From Burkholderiaceae bacterium (GTDB taxonomy: Bacteria > Pseudomonadota > Gammaproteobacteria > Burkholderiales > Burkholderiaceae_E): a stretch of 64,000 nt of DNA. The stretch is from NCBI GenBank assembly GCA_021463505.1, contig JAJTYR010000001.1:112653-176652 (forward strand), read 5' to 3'. This document shows positions 49,402-59,942 of this stretch, piece by piece. The notes below the pieces were generated by a model. It searched no databases and was not told where the DNA came from. It was given only the letters and a program-made list of their open reading frames with translations. The position numbers and the translations under genes were made by a program. The first letter of the stretch is position 1, and every line of letters begins with the position of its first letter.

Positions 49402-50554
49402 TCACCGGCTTCGCCAGCCCTTTCGGCCACAGCAGCCACATCCGCAGCGGCTGCTTCGTGCGACCGGCCAACCGGCCGGCCGCATCGTCCGCGCCCCAGA
49501 ACAGATCGGCTCGCACCGCGCCGGTGATCGCCGCGCCGCGGTCCTGGCTGAGCACGGCCCGCCGCAGCGGCGCGCCGTCATCGGGGTGCGTCGAATCGAT
49601 GAAGAGCAGCGCACCCGGCGGCACCTGCGCGGGGTCGGTGGCCACCGAGCGCAGCGGCGTCAGCGCCACGCCGAGTGACCCGGGCGGTCCGTCGTCGCCG
49701 TCGGGCAGTTCGCGAAAGAAGACGTAGCGGCGGTTGCGTCGCATCACCGCTGCGGCCTCGGCCGGATGCGCGCGCAGCCACGCCTTGATCGCTTCGGCGT
49801 CGACGGCTTCGGGTGCCAGCGCGCCGCGCGCGACCAGTTCGCGACCGATCGGGTAGTAGGGCTGGCCATTGTGGTCGGCAAAGCCGACGCGCATCGTGCC
49901 GCCGTCGCGCAAGCGCACGCGCCCCGAGCCCTGTATCTGCAGGAAGAAAGCCTCGACCGGGTCGTCGAGCCAGACCAGTTCGCGCCCTGCGAGCAGACGC
50001 CCGGTCTCGATTTCGGCGCGCGACGGGTAGGGCTGCAGCGTCTTTGCCGAAACGACCGTACCGGGCGAGGCGGGCAGACCCGATGCGGCGGCCGCGTCCG
50101 GCGCAGCGGCCGCGTCCGGCGAGTCGGCTGTTTTCGGCCTGGCCGCGGCGCGCAGCCGGCTGCCATCCGGGCCGCGCACCAGATCGGGCGGCCGCCGGTA
50201 GAGCGGTGCCTGGCCGTCGTGCTCGCGGTGGCGACTGCCGTCGACCACCGGTTCGTAGTAGCCGGTGAGCAGACCCGGGGCGCCGTTCTCGCGTACCAGC
50301 GGCCAGGCGGCGAACTGCGCGTCGAGCCATCCCTTCAGTGCATGGGCCGGCGGCAGGTTCGGGCACAGCGCCGGCCACGGCTGCGGCGGATGCGGCAGCG
50401 CACACTGACGCTCGATCGCGCGGTGCAACCCGGCGAGCGAGTCGTCATACCATCCGGGCAGCTGGCTGGGCGCGAGCGGCAGGGACTGCGCTGCGGTGCA
50501 AACGGCCGGAGTGATGGCGGCCAGCAGCAGTATGGCTCGCGTGCGCCGGAACAC
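49367..50554 (-). CDS. mltA: Membrane-bound lytic murein transglycosylase A
   Basis: LLTGYYEPVVDGSR, VEAFFLQIQGSGRVRLRDGG, QDRGAAITGAVRADLFWG; GTG start at 50554 proposed to place a signal peptide. Confidence 0.9.
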   Translation of the reverse strand: MFRRTRAILLLAAITPAVCTAAQSLPLAPSQLPGWYDDSLAGLHRAIERQCALPHPPQPWPALCPNLPPAHALKGWLDAQFAAWPLVRENGAPGLLTGYYEPVVDGSRHREHDGQAPLYRRPPDLVRGPDGSRLRAAARPKTADSPDAAAAPDAAAASGLPASPGTVVSAKTLQPYPSRAEIETGRLLAGRELVWLDDPVEAFFLQIQGSGRVRLRDGGTMRVGFADHNGQPYYPIGRELVARGALAPEAVDAEAIKAWLRAHPAEAAAVMRRNRRYVFFRELPDGDDGPPGSLGVALTPLRSVATDPAQVPPGALLFIDSTHPDDGAPLRRAVLSQDRGAAITGAVRADLFWGADDAAGRLAGRTKQPLRMWLLWPKGLAKPVINPSSNRPASG

Positions 50555-50620
50555 CGGGGCGGCCAGCCCGGCGACTCGCCCGGCCGCCAGCCAGCCGACC
50601 AGCGAGCTAGAATCGCCCGC

Positions 50621-50713
50621 ATGGACGAGGCGTGGATCCTGTTCGCCGAAGCCGGCGGCGTGCTGGCGCTGATGGTGTTCTTCGTCTGGTGGACGATGCG
50701 CGGCCGGAAGTGA
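50621..50713 (+). CDS. Small single-TM protein (30 aa)
   Basis: MDEAWILFAEAGGVLALMVFFVWWTMRGRK; TAGAAT -10-like hexamer at 50608-50613. Confidence 0.5.
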   Translation: MDEAWILFAEAGGVLALMVFFVWWTMRGRK

Positions 50714-50739
50714 CGCACGGCGCATGGGCGCGCGGTTCA

Positions 50740-51144
50740 TCAGTGCAGCGTGCGCGGCATGCTGAGCGCGAACTCCTCGATCGGTACCTCGAAGCGGTGC
50801 CCGTCCTCGGCCACGAAGAAGTAGCTGCCGCGCATCGCGCCGGTGGGTGTGGCGATCTGGCTGCCGCTGGTGTATTCGAAGCCCGCGCCCGGCTCGAGCA
50901 GCGGCTGCTGCCCGACCACGCCCAGCCCCTGCACCTCGATCACCCGATCGCTGTCGTCGCGGATGATCCAGTGGCGGCTGATCAGCTGCGCCGCGACGTT
51001 GCCGGTGTTGGTGACGCGTATGGTGTACGCGAACGCGTATTGCGCATCTTCGGGTTTCGACTGCTCGGGCAGGTAGGCCGCCTGCACGTCGACGCGGAAC
51101 TGGTAGCGCTTGTCGGTCACGGGAATCGGGGTCGGGAAGGGCAC
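50740..51144 (-). CDS. apaG: ApaG domain protein
   Basis: [59 protein letters not shown] start. Confidence 0.92.
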   Translation of the reverse strand: MPFPTPIPVTDKRYQFRVDVQAAYLPEQSKPEDAQYAFAYTIRVTNTGNVAAQLISRHWIIRDDSDRVIEVQGLGVVGQQPLLEPGAGFEYTSGSQIATPTGAMRGSYFFVAEDGHRFEVPIEEFALSMPRTLH

Positions 51145-51208
51145 TAGAATCGCGATTGTAGACAAGGCGGGGCTGCGCCCCTCATCCGACCACGGGCAGG
51201 ACTCCACC

Positions 51209-51901
51209 ATGACGCAGGCCTTTCGCATCGCACCGAGCATCCTGTCGGCCGATTTCGCGCGACTCGGCGAAGAGGTGCGCGCTGTCGAGGCCGCCGGTGC
51301 CGACCTGATCCACTTCGACGTGATGGACAACCACTACGTGCCGAACCTCACCATCGGGCCGCTGGTGTGCGAGGCGCTGCGCCCGCACGTGCAGATCCCG
51401 ATCGACGTGCACCTGATGGTCAGCCCGGTGGACCGCATCGTCGGGGACTTCGCCAAGGCGGGCGCGAACCTGATCAGCTTCCACCCGGAGGCGTCCGGCC
51501 ACGTCGACCGCACGCTGCAACTGATCCGCGACTGCGGTTGCCGCGCCGGGATCGTGTTCAACCCGGCCACGCCGCTTTGCCATCTCGACCACGTGATGGA
51601 CAAGCTCGATCTGATCCTGCTGATGTCGGTGAATCCGGGCTTCGGCGGGCAGAAGTTCATTGCGGCCACGCTGCCGAAGATCCGCGCCGTGCGCGCGCGC
51701 ATCGACGCGCACGTCGCCGCCGGTGGCCAGTCGATCTGGCTCGAGGTCGACGGCGGCGTGAAGGTCGACAACATCGCCGAGGTGGCGCGCGCCGGCGCCG
51801 ACGCCTTCGTCGCGGGCTCGGCGGTGTTCGGCGCCGCCGATGCCGACGGCGGCTACCGTGGCGTGTTCACCAGGCTGCGTGCGGCGCTGGCGTCGGTCTG
51901 A
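51209..51901 (+). CDS. rpe: Ribulose-phosphate 3-epimerase
   Basis: [47 protein letters not shown]. Confidence 0.96.
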   Translation: MTQAFRIAPSILSADFARLGEEVRAVEAAGADLIHFDVMDNHYVPNLTIGPLVCEALRPHVQIPIDVHLMVSPVDRIVGDFAKAGANLISFHPEASGHVDRTLQLIRDCGCRAGIVFNPATPLCHLDHVMDKLDLILLMSVNPGFGGQKFIAATLPKIRAVRARIDAHVAAGGQSIWLEVDGGVKVDNIAEVARAGADAFVAGSAVFGAADADGGYRGVFTRLRAALASV

Positions 51902-51915
51902 GACCGCGCGAGCCT

Positions 51916-52599
51916 GTGGCCGTGCGCCTCTTCCGTGCCCGCGGGGCGGCCATCGACCTCGACGGCACGCTGCTCGACACGGTTGCCGACCTCGCCGCGG
52001 CGATCAACGCGATGCTCGCCGATTTCGGACGGCCTGCGCTGCCCGAGTCGGCAGTGCGCAGCTTCGTCGGCAAAGGCGCACGCATCCTCGTGCACCGCGC
52101 ACTGTCGGGCTCGCTGGACGGGCGCGTCGACGATGCGAGTGCCGTGCGCGCCATGCAGTCGTTCGAATGGCACTACGAGCGCGAGAACGGCCGTTCGGCG
52201 AAGCTGTTCCCGAACGTGGTCGAGGGTCTGGCCGCGATGCGCGCCGGCGGCTTGCGGCTCGCCTGCGTGACCAACAAGCCGCAGGTCTTCGCCGACGCGC
52301 TGCTCGAGCGCACCGGGCTGGCCGCGCAGTTCGAGTTCGTCATTGGCGGGGACGTGCTGCCGCGAAGCAAGCCCGATCCGATGCAGCTGCACCACGCCTG
52401 CGAGCGGCTCGGACTCGCGCCGTCGCAGATGGTGGCGATCGGCGATTCGTTGAACGACGCGCAGGCCGCGCGCGCGGCCGGCATGCCGGTGATGATCGTG
52501 CCGTACGGCTACAACGAAGGGCTGCCGGTGAGCGCCATCGACGCCGACGCGGTCGTCGCCGACCTGCTCGAGGCGGCCGCGCGCATCGAAGCCGGTTGA
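51916..52599 (+). CDS. gph: Phosphoglycolate phosphatase (HAD)
   Basis: IDLDGTLLDTVADLAAAIN, GDVLPRSKPDPMQLHHAC, AIGDSLNDAQAARAAGM. Confidence 0.9.
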   Translation: MAVRLFRARGAAIDLDGTLLDTVADLAAAINAMLADFGRPALPESAVRSFVGKGARILVHRALSGSLDGRVDDASAVRAMQSFEWHYERENGRSAKLFPNVVEGLAAMRAGGLRLACVTNKPQVFADALLERTGLAAQFEFVIGGDVLPRSKPDPMQLHHACERLGLAPSQMVAIGDSLNDAQAARAAGMPVMIVPYGYNEGLPVSAIDADAVVADLLEAAARIEAG

Positions 52600-52626
52600 C
52601 GCCTGCGCCGGCGGTGGTGTTATAGT
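52596..52626 (+). promoter_or_regulatory. Candidate trp promoter
   Basis: TTGACG (52596-52601) overlapping the gph stop; TATAGT (52621-52626), spacer 19 (or TTATAG with 18). Confidence 0.5.
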
Positions 52627-52676
52627 CCGCGACGTCCGGAAACACCCTGGACTTCTTCCCCCTCGTCTTCGCCCTC

Positions 52677-52754
52677 ATGTCCAAGCTTCAGGAACTTCGC
52701 CCGGCCCGCAACGCCAACGGTTGGCGTCGTTGGCGCTGGTGGTGCCGGCACTGA
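52677..52754 (+). CDS. trpL: Trp-rich leader peptide (attenuator leader) upstream of trpE
   Basis: ATG...TGA encoding MSKLQELRPARNANGWRRWRWWCRH (25 aa, 4 Trp in 7 residues); below the ORF-track length cutoff. Confidence 0.8.
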   Translation: MSKLQELRPARNANGWRRWRWWCRH

Positions 52755-52891
52755 TCGCCACGCACCGGCCAAGCCGCTAGCGCCCGCGCGGCGCCGCATC
52801 CACGGCCGGGTTTCCTGAAACATCGCCTGGTGCCCCTCGGAGGGCGCCTCCGGGCCCGTAGCGGACCCGGCCGCAGTGCCGCGAGGGAGTC

Positions 52892-54373
52892 ATGACCGAA
52901 ATCGAATTCCGGGCGATCGCCGCCCAGGGCTACAACCGCATTCCGCTGCTGCTGGAGTGCTTTGCCGACCTCGACACCCCGCTGTCGCTGTACCTGAAGC
53001 TGGCGCAGCAGCCGTACAGCTTTCTGCTCGAATCGGTGGTGGGCGGCGAGCGCTTCGGGCGCTACTCGTTCATCGGCCTGCCGGCGAACACGATCATCCG
53101 CTCGACCGCCGATGGCGCCGAGGTGGTGAAGCACGGCGCGACGATCGAGCGCTTCCGGGGCAATCCCCTCGACTTCGTCGATGCCTGGCAGAAGCGTTTC
53201 AAGGTGGCGGTGCGCCCTGGCCTGCCGCGCTTCTGCGGCGGGCTGGCCGGCTATTTTGCCTACGACGCGGTGCGCCACATCGAGCCGCGCGCGGCCGGGC
53301 GCGACAAGCGCGACCCGGTCGGCGTCCCCGACGTGTTCCTGCTGCTCACCGAAGAACTCGCGATCGTCGACAACGTGACCGGCAAGATCTACCTGATGGT
53401 CTATGCCGATCCCGCCGAGGGCGAGGCCTACCAGCGTGCCCGCAAGCGCCTGCGCGAGCTCTACGCGCAGTTGTCACGGCCGCTGGCGATGCCTTCGCCC
53501 GAGCCGGGCGTCGAGACCGGCACGCGTCGCGAATTCGCCCGGGACGACTATCTCGCGGCCGTCGCGCGCGCCAGGGAATACATCACGGCCGGCGACGTGA
53601 TGCAGGTGCAGGTCGGCCAGCTGATCGAAAAGCCGTTCCGTGATTCGCCGCTGACGCTGTACCGCGCGCTGCGCTCGATCAATCCGTCGCCGTACATGTA
53701 CTTCTACGACCTCGGCGGGTTCCACATCGTCGGCGCGTCGCCCGAGATCCTCGTGCGCCAGGAGCGCCAGCCCGACGGCGACCGCATCACCATCCGCCCG
53801 CTGGCGGGCACGCGCCGCCGCGGCGCCACGCCGGCGCAGGACGAGGCACTCGCGCAGGAACTGCTCGCCGACCCGAAGGAGATCGCCGAGCACGTGATGC
53901 TGATCGATCTCGCGCGCAACGACGTCGGCCGCATCGCCGAGACCGGCAGCGTGCGGGTGACCGACCGGCTGGCGATCGAGAAGTACTCGCACGTGATGCA
54001 CATCGTCTCGAACGTCGAGGGCCAGCTGAAGCCGGGCACGGGGCCGATCGACGTGCTGCGCGCGACTTTCCCGGCAGGCACGCTCACCGGTGCGCCGAAG
54101 ATCCGTGCGATGCAGATCATCGACGAACTCGAGCCGACCCGTCGCGGCATCTACGGCGGCGCCTGCGGCTACATCTCGTTTCTCGGCGACCTCGAACTCG
54201 CGATCGCGATCCGCACCGCGGTGGTCAAGGACGGCACGCTGTACGTGCAGGCCGCCGCCGGCATCGTCGCCGACTCGGTGCCCGAGAACGAGTGGCAGGA
54301 GACCGAGAACAAGGCGCGTGCGGTGCTGCGCGCGGCCGAGCTGGTGCAGGCCGGCCTGGATGGCCAGATCTGA
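52892..54373 (+). CDS. trpE: Anthranilate synthase component I
   Basis: [63 protein letters not shown]. Confidence 0.96.
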   Translation: MTEIEFRAIAAQGYNRIPLLLECFADLDTPLSLYLKLAQQPYSFLLESVVGGERFGRYSFIGLPANTIIRSTADGAEVVKHGATIERFRGNPLDFVDAWQKRFKVAVRPGLPRFCGGLAGYFAYDAVRHIEPRAAGRDKRDPVGVPDVFLLLTEELAIVDNVTGKIYLMVYADPAEGEAYQRARKRLRELYAQLSRPLAMPSPEPGVETGTRREFARDDYLAAVARAREYITAGDVMQVQVGQLIEKPFRDSPLTLYRALRSINPSPYMYFYDLGGFHIVGASPEILVRQERQPDGDRITIRPLAGTRRRGATPAQDEALAQELLADPKEIAEHVMLIDLARNDVGRIAETGSVRVTDRLAIEKYSHVMHIVSNVEGQLKPGTGPIDVLRATFPAGTLTGAPKIRAMQIIDELEPTRRGIYGGACGYISFLGDLELAIAIRTAVVKDGTLYVQAAAGIVADSVPENEWQETENKARAVLRAAELVQAGLDGQI

Positions 54374-54390
54374 GGCGGCGGGAGACGAAG

Positions 54391-54954
54391 ATGCTGCTGA
54401 TGATCGACAACTACGACAGCTTCACCTGGAACCTGGTGCAGTACTTCGGCGAGCTGGGCGAGGAGGTGCGCACGGTGCGCAACGACGCGATCACGCTCGA
54501 CGGGATCGCCGCGCTCGCCCCGGCGCGCATCGTGATCTCGCCGGGCCCGTGCACGCCGGCCGAGGCCGGCATTTCGCTGCCGCTGATCACGCGTTTCGCG
54601 GGCCGCATCCCGATCCTCGGCGTCTGCCTGGGACACCAGGCGATCGGCGCCGCGTTCGGTGGGCGCGTGGTGCGCGCGAAGCAGGTGATGCACGGCAAGA
54701 CCTCGGCGATCCGCCACGACGGGGCTGGCGTGTTTCGCGGACTACCCGATCCGTTCACCGCGATCCGCTATCACTCGCTGGCGGTCGAGCGCGAGACGCT
54801 GCCGGGCTGCCTCGAAGTCACTGCCTGGACCGACGACGGCGAAATCATGGGTTTGCGTCACCGTGAATGGCGCGTCGAGGGCGTGCAGTTCCACCCCGAA
54901 TCCATCCTCAGCGAGCACGGCCACGCGCTGCTCGCCAATTTCCTGGAGAACTGA
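54391..54954 (+). CDS. trpG: Anthranilate synthase component II (glutamine amidotransferase)
   Basis: [36 protein letters not shown]. Confidence 0.95.
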   Translation: MLLMIDNYDSFTWNLVQYFGELGEEVRTVRNDAITLDGIAALAPARIVISPGPCTPAEAGISLPLITRFAGRIPILGVCLGHQAIGAAFGGRVVRAKQVMHGKTSAIRHDGAGVFRGLPDPFTAIRYHSLAVERETLPGCLEVTAWTDDGEIMGLRHREWRVEGVQFHPESILSEHGHALLANFLEN

Positions 54955-54955
54955 A

Positions 54956-55999
54956 ATGACGATCACTGCGCAGGAAGCGCTCACCCGTTGCATCGAGCAT
55001 CGCGAGATCTTCCACGACGAGATGCTGACGCTCATGCGCCAGATCATGAGCGGCGGGATGTCGCCGACGATGATGGCGGCCATCCTGATGGGCTTGCGGG
55101 TGAAGAAGGAGACGATCGGCGAGATCAGCGCCGCGGCGCAGGTGATGCGCGAGTTCGCCCACAAGGTCGACGTCGACGGCGGCGCGCACTTCCTCGACGT
55201 GGTCGGCACCGGCGGCGACGGCTCGCACACCTTCAACATCTCCACCGCATCGACCTTCGTGGTCGCGGCGGCCGGCGCGACGGTGGCCAAGCACGGCAAC
55301 CGCAGCGTCTCGTCGAAGTCGGGCGCCGCCGACGTGCTCGAGGCGCTGGGGGCCGACATCATGCTGGCCCCCGCGCAGGTGGCCGACTGCATCCGCGCCA
55401 CCGGGGTCGGCTTCATGTTCGCGCCCAATCACCACCCGGCGATGAAGAACGTCGCGCCGGTGCGCCGCGAACTGGGCGTGCGCACCATCTTCAACATCCT
55501 CGGACCGCTCACCAATCCGGCCGGGGCGCCGAACATCCTGATGGGCGTGTTCCACCCCGACCTGGTCGGCATCCAGGTGCGCGTGATGCAGCGGCTGGGC
55601 GCGCGGCACGCGATCGTCGTCTGGGGCAAGGACGGCATGGACGAGGTCTCGCTCGGCGCCGCGACGATGGTCGGCGAACTGAAGAACGGCGAGGTGAGCG
55701 AGTACGAGATCCATCCGGAGGACTTCGGCCTGTCGATGATCAGCAACCGCGGCCTGCGGGTGGCCGACGCGCTCGAATCGAAGGAGATGGTGCTCGAGGC
55801 GCTGTCGAACCAGCCGGGCACGCCGCGCGAGATCGTCACGCTGAACGCGGGCACGGCCCTCCATGCGGCCGACGTGGTCGACTCGATCGCAGCCGGCATC
55901 GCGCTGGCGCGCGAGACGATCGCATCGGGCGCGGCGCGTGCCCGGCTCGACGCGTTCGTGCAGTTCACGCAGCGCTGCGCGGGGCAGGGTCATGGCTGA
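54956..55999 (+). CDS. trpD: Anthranilate phosphoribosyltransferase
   Basis: [52 protein letters not shown]. Confidence 0.96.
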   Translation: MTITAQEALTRCIEHREIFHDEMLTLMRQIMSGGMSPTMMAAILMGLRVKKETIGEISAAAQVMREFAHKVDVDGGAHFLDVVGTGGDGSHTFNISTASTFVVAAAGATVAKHGNRSVSSKSGAADVLEALGADIMLAPAQVADCIRATGVGFMFAPNHHPAMKNVAPVRRELGVRTIFNILGPLTNPAGAPNILMGVFHPDLVGIQVRVMQRLGARHAIVVWGKDGMDEVSLGAATMVGELKNGEVSEYEIHPEDFGLSMISNRGLRVADALESKEMVLEALSNQPGTPREIVTLNAGTALHAADVVDSIAAGIALARETIASGAARARLDAFVQFTQRCAGQGHG

Positions 56000-56792
56000 G
56001 GACGTCCTGGCGCGCATCGTCGCCGTCAAGCGCGAGGAAGTGGCGGCGGCGCGTCGGCTGCAAAGCGACGCCGGGCTGCGCGCGCAGGCCGAGGCGGCAT
56101 GCGGCGCGCAACCCGTACGCGGCTTCGAGCGCGCGCTGCGCGCGAAGATCGCGGCCGGCCGCGCAGCCGTCATCGCCGAGATCAAGCAGGCGAGCCCGAG
56201 CAAGGGCCTGCTGCGCGACCCCTTCGATCCGCCGGCGATCGCCGCCCGCTACGCCGCGCACGGCGCGGCCTGCCTGTCGGTGCTCACCGACGAGCGCTTC
56301 TTCCGGGGCTTGCTCGACGACCTGCGGGCCGCGCGTGCGGCGTGCGCGCTGCCGGTGCTGCGCAAGGATTTCGTCGTCGACGCCTGGCAGGTCTACGAGG
56401 CGCGCGCGAACGGCGCCGACTGCATCCTGCTGATCGTCGCGGCGCTCGACGACGCGCAACTCGCCGAATTCGTATCGATCGCCCGTGCGCTGTCGATGGA
56501 CGTGCTGGTCGAGGTGCACGATGCGGCCGAACTCGATCGCGCGCTCGCGCTGGGCACGCCGCTCGTAGGCATCAACAATCGCAACCTGCGCAGCTTCGAG
56601 GTCTCGCTCGATACCACGCTGGCGCTGCTGCCGCGCATCCCGCCCGACCGGCTGGTCGTCACCGAGAGCGGCATCCTGGCCCCGGCCGACGTGGCACGGA
56701 TGCGGCAGGCCGGCGTGAACGCGTTCCTGGTCGGCGAGGCGTTCATGCGCGCGCCCGACCCCGGCGAGGCGCTGGCGGCGCTGTTCGGCTGA
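55992..56792 (+). CDS. trpC: Indole-3-glycerol phosphate synthase
   Basis: [53 protein letters not shown]. Confidence 0.96.
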   Translation: MAEDVLARIVAVKREEVAAARRLQSDAGLRAQAEAACGAQPVRGFERALRAKIAAGRAAVIAEIKQASPSKGLLRDPFDPPAIAARYAAHGAACLSVLTDERFFRGLLDDLRAARAACALPVLRKDFVVDAWQVYEARANGADCILLIVAALDDAQLAEFVSIARALSMDVLVEVHDAAELDRALALGTPLVGINNRNLRSFEVSLDTTLALLPRIPPDRLVVTESGILAPADVARMRQAGVNAFLVGEAFMRAPDPGEALAALFG

Positions 56793-56814
56793 GCAGGCCG
56801 ACGCTGCTCGCGCG

Positions 56815-58623
56815 TCAGGGTGCTCGGCTGGCGCGGGCCGGCCGGCTCCCGCCCAGCCACCCGGCGAGCAGCCGCGCCGCGCGCGCCCCGGGCCTTGGCG
56901 CGAGCTTCAGCTTCGCATCGGTCGCCGGCGGCGCGTCGAGTTCGATTTCGCAGTCGAACAACTCGTCGCGACGGAATGCGTGCACGCGCAGCCGGTCTCC
57001 CGGCTTGCGGCGCGCAAGCAGCGCCTTCAGCGCGCGCTCGTCGATGCGCAGGCCGTCGACAGCCACCAGCGTGTCGCCGGCCGAAAGACCGGCGCGTTGC
57101 GCCGCCTGGCCGGTGTAGGCGGTCGTGATCGTCAACTGGCCCTCGCGCGTGGCGAGCTTGGCGCCGAGCGAAGCCGGCCCCTGGTCGCCCGGACCGAATC
57201 CGGGCTCGACGCCCACCGCCCGCAGCAGCGGCACGAGCGACAGCTCCGCCGTGCCGTAGGCCCAGCTGCGGATCTGCGCGTCGAGCCGCAGGCCGGTCGC
57301 TTCTTCGAGCAGGCGCGGAAACTCGTCTTCGGCGAGTCCTTCGCGCCGTGCGAAGAAGTCGCGCCCGTAGCGCCTCCACATCAGCCGCATCGCGTCGTCG
57401 AGCGAGCGTTTCCCGCCGGTACGGATGCGGATCGTCAGGTCGAGCGCCAGCGCCACCAGCGAGCCCTTCGCGTAGTAGCTGGCGATCGCATTCGGCGAGT
57501 TCTCGTCCTGCCGGTAGTACTTGATCCATGCATCGAAGCTCGACTCGGCCACGCTCTGAACCCGCCGGCCCGGGCCGCGCATCACGCCGCTGATCGTCTT
57601 CGCGAGCAAACCCAGGTACGCGTCGTGGTCGATGACGCCGGAGCGCACCAGCATCAGGTCGTCGTAGTACGAAGTGAAGCCCTCGAAGATCCACAGCAGC
57701 CGCGTGTAGTTTTCCTGCTGCAGGTCGTAGTGCGCGAACACTGCCGGCTTGATCCGCTTGACGTTCCAGGTATGGAAGTACTCGTGGCTCGCCAGCCCGA
57801 GGAAGCTGCGATAGCCGTCGGACGTTTCGCGCTGGCCGCGCCACGGCAGGTCGTTGCGCGCGCAGATCAGCGCGGTGCTCGAGCGGTGTTCGAGGCCCCC
57901 GTATCCGTCGCCGACCGCCATCACGAGGAAGAGGTAGCGCTCGACCGGCGCGCGGCGCGTGTGCGGCTCGAACAGGCGTACCTGCTGCGCGCAGACGCGT
58001 GCGAGATCGCGACACAGCCGCGCGGTGTCCGCATCGTGGCGTCCGGTGATCGCGACTTCGTGGCGCACGCCTCCTGCTTCGAAGCCGGCGAGCGTGAAGC
58101 GTCCCATCTCGACCGGGTGATCGACGAGTTCGTCGTAGTCGGCCGCGCGATAGCGACCGAAGCCGTGGCGGCGCGCACCCGCCCCGGGCAGGGTCGTGGC
58201 CACGCGCCAGCCGGCGCAGTCGTCGCCCGCCGGCGGCTCGATCCACACCTCGCAGGGCTGGTGTTCCTGGCCCAGCACCCTCAGGAACACGCTGGTGCCG
58301 TTGAAGAAGCCGTGCGTCGCGTCGAGGTGTGCCGCGCGTACCGACAGGTCCCAGGCATAGACCCGGTAGACGAGGGTCAGCGGGCCGTCGCAGCGCGCTG
58401 CCTGCCAGGTGTGCTTGTCGAGCTTGCGCAGGCGCAGCGCGCGCGTGTCGCCGCCGCGCGCGTCGATCGAGACCACGTGTCGCGCGAACTCGCGGATCCT
58501 GTAGCTGCCCGGGATCCAGGCGGGCAGCGCGACGCGCTGGCCCTGCGGATCGGGCTGCGCGATCGTCAGCGTGACCTCGAACAGGTGCGCGTGCGGATCG
58601 ATCGGGGCGATCCGGTACGACAC
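56815..58623 (-). CDS. M61 family (glycyl aminopeptidase-like) metallopeptidase with PDZ domain
   Basis: GLASHEYFHTWNVKRIKPAVF zinc motif, WIFEGFTSYYDDLML, C-terminal PDZ-like GLSAGDTLVAVDGLRI. Confidence 0.9.
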   Translation of the reverse strand: MSYRIAPIDPHAHLFEVTLTIAQPDPQGQRVALPAWIPGSYRIREFARHVVSIDARGGDTRALRLRKLDKHTWQAARCDGPLTLVYRVYAWDLSVRAAHLDATHGFFNGTSVFLRVLGQEHQPCEVWIEPPAGDDCAGWRVATTLPGAGARRHGFGRYRAADYDELVDHPVEMGRFTLAGFEAGGVRHEVAITGRHDADTARLCRDLARVCAQQVRLFEPHTRRAPVERYLFLVMAVGDGYGGLEHRSSTALICARNDLPWRGQRETSDGYRSFLGLASHEYFHTWNVKRIKPAVFAHYDLQQENYTRLLWIFEGFTSYYDDLMLVRSGVIDHDAYLGLLAKTISGVMRGPGRRVQSVAESSFDAWIKYYRQDENSPNAIASYYAKGSLVALALDLTIRIRTGGKRSLDDAMRLMWRRYGRDFFARREGLAEDEFPRLLEEATGLRLDAQIRSWAYGTAELSLVPLLRAVGVEPGFGPGDQGPASLGAKLATREGQLTITTAYTGQAAQRAGLSAGDTLVAVDGLRIDERALKALLARRKPGDRLRVHAFRRDELFDCEIELDAPPATDAKLKLAPRPGARAARLLAGWLGGSRPARASRAP

Positions 58624-58721
58624 CGACTCGACGCCGCGCCGAGGCGCAGCGCCCGCGGAACTGCGCGCCGCCCCTGCGCCGCGGCGCGCCACGTCTGCGG
58701 GCGGGCGCTTCGCTGGCGCGC

Positions 58722-59717
58722 TCAACGGTTCACGTCGACTGCGACGCGGCCGCGCACCTTGCCGGCCAGCATCTCCGGAGCGAGCCTCAGCGCATCGTCG
58801 AGCCCGACCACGGTGGTGATCCGCTCGATCTGCGCTGGATCGAGGTCGCCCGCCAGTCGCTTCCAGGCTTCGCGCCGGTCCTCCATCGGGCACATCACCG
58901 AATCGACGCCGATCAGGGCCACGCCGCGCAGGATGAACGGCGCGACCGTCGCCGGGAGGTCCATGCCGCCGGCCAGCCCGCAGGCGGCGACCGTGCCGCG
59001 ATACCTGACCTGCGCGCAGGCGTTGGCCAGCGTGTGCGAACCCACCGCGTCGATCACGCCGGCCCAGCGCTCCTTCTGCAGCGGCTTGCCGGGCGCCGAC
59101 AGCGCCGCGCGGTCGATCACTTCGGCGGCGCCGAGCGCGCGCAGGTAGTCGGCCTCGTTCGCGCGGCCGGTCGAGGCGACCACGCGAAAGCCCAGCCGCG
59201 CGAGCAGCGCGATCGCCACGCTGCCCACACCGCCCGCAGCGCCGGTCACGAGGATCTCGCCTTGTGCGGGCACCACGCCGCGCCGTTCGAGTGCCATCAC
59301 GCACAGCATCGCCGTGTAGCCGGCCGTACCGATCGCCATTGCGCGGCGCGCATCGATATCCGCGGGCATCGCGACCAGCCAGTCGCCCTTCAGGCGCGCG
59401 CGCTGCGCGAGGCACCCCCAGTGGGATTCACCCACCCCCCAGCCGTTGAGAATCACGCGGTCGCCGGCGGCGAAGCGCGGATGCGCGCTCGATTCGACGA
59501 CGCCGGCGCCGTCGATGCCCGGCACCATCGGCCAGCGGCGCACCACCGGGGACCGATTGGCAAGCGCGAGCGCATCCTTGAAGTTGATCGTCGAATACTC
59601 GATGCGCACCGTGACGTCGGCATCGGGCGTGGCCGCCGCGAGTTGGTCGTCGGTCAGTAGCCTGCGGGTCGCGGAGAAACCGTCACCGGACTTCTCCAGG
59701 TAGAGCGCGTCGAACAT
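58722..59717 (-). CDS. AcuI/YhdH-type zinc-free quinone/acryloyl-CoA reductase (MDR)
   Basis: [64 protein letters not shown]. Confidence 0.9.
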   Translation of the reverse strand: MFDALYLEKSGDGFSATRRLLTDDQLAAATPDADVTVRIEYSTINFKDALALANRSPVVRRWPMVPGIDGAGVVESSAHPRFAAGDRVILNGWGVGESHWGCLAQRARLKGDWLVAMPADIDARRAMAIGTAGYTAMLCVMALERRGVVPAQGEILVTGAAGGVGSVAIALLARLGFRVVASTGRANEADYLRALGAAEVIDRAALSAPGKPLQKERWAGVIDAVGSHTLANACAQVRYRGTVAACGLAGGMDLPATVAPFILRGVALIGVDSVMCPMEDRREAWKRLAGDLDPAQIERITTVVGLDDALRLAPEMLAGKVRGRVAVDVNR

Positions 59718-59743
59718 CGGTGGATCTCCTGAAAGCAGCCGCT

Positions 59744-59769
59744 CGAAGCGGGCTATTTTGCCCGCTTCG
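59744..59769 (-). promoter_or_regulatory. Perfect 10-bp stem-loop in the 5' region of the acuI-like gene
   Basis: cgaagcgggc-tattttt-type loop: cgaagcgggc / tatttt / gcccgcttcg. Confidence 0.6.
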
Positions 59770-59942
59770 CCGCCGGATGGTGATTTCCGCGAGACCGCCG
59801 GCGCGGCCGCGCTCCGGGTGCGCCGCCGGCGGCGGGTACACTCGGCGGAGCGTGCCCTCCGTTCGTCCGGCCGGCACCGGCGATGCCGCGGCAGGCATCG
59901 ACACTCGTCTCATGCACAGGAGCCCGCATTGCGGATCACCCG

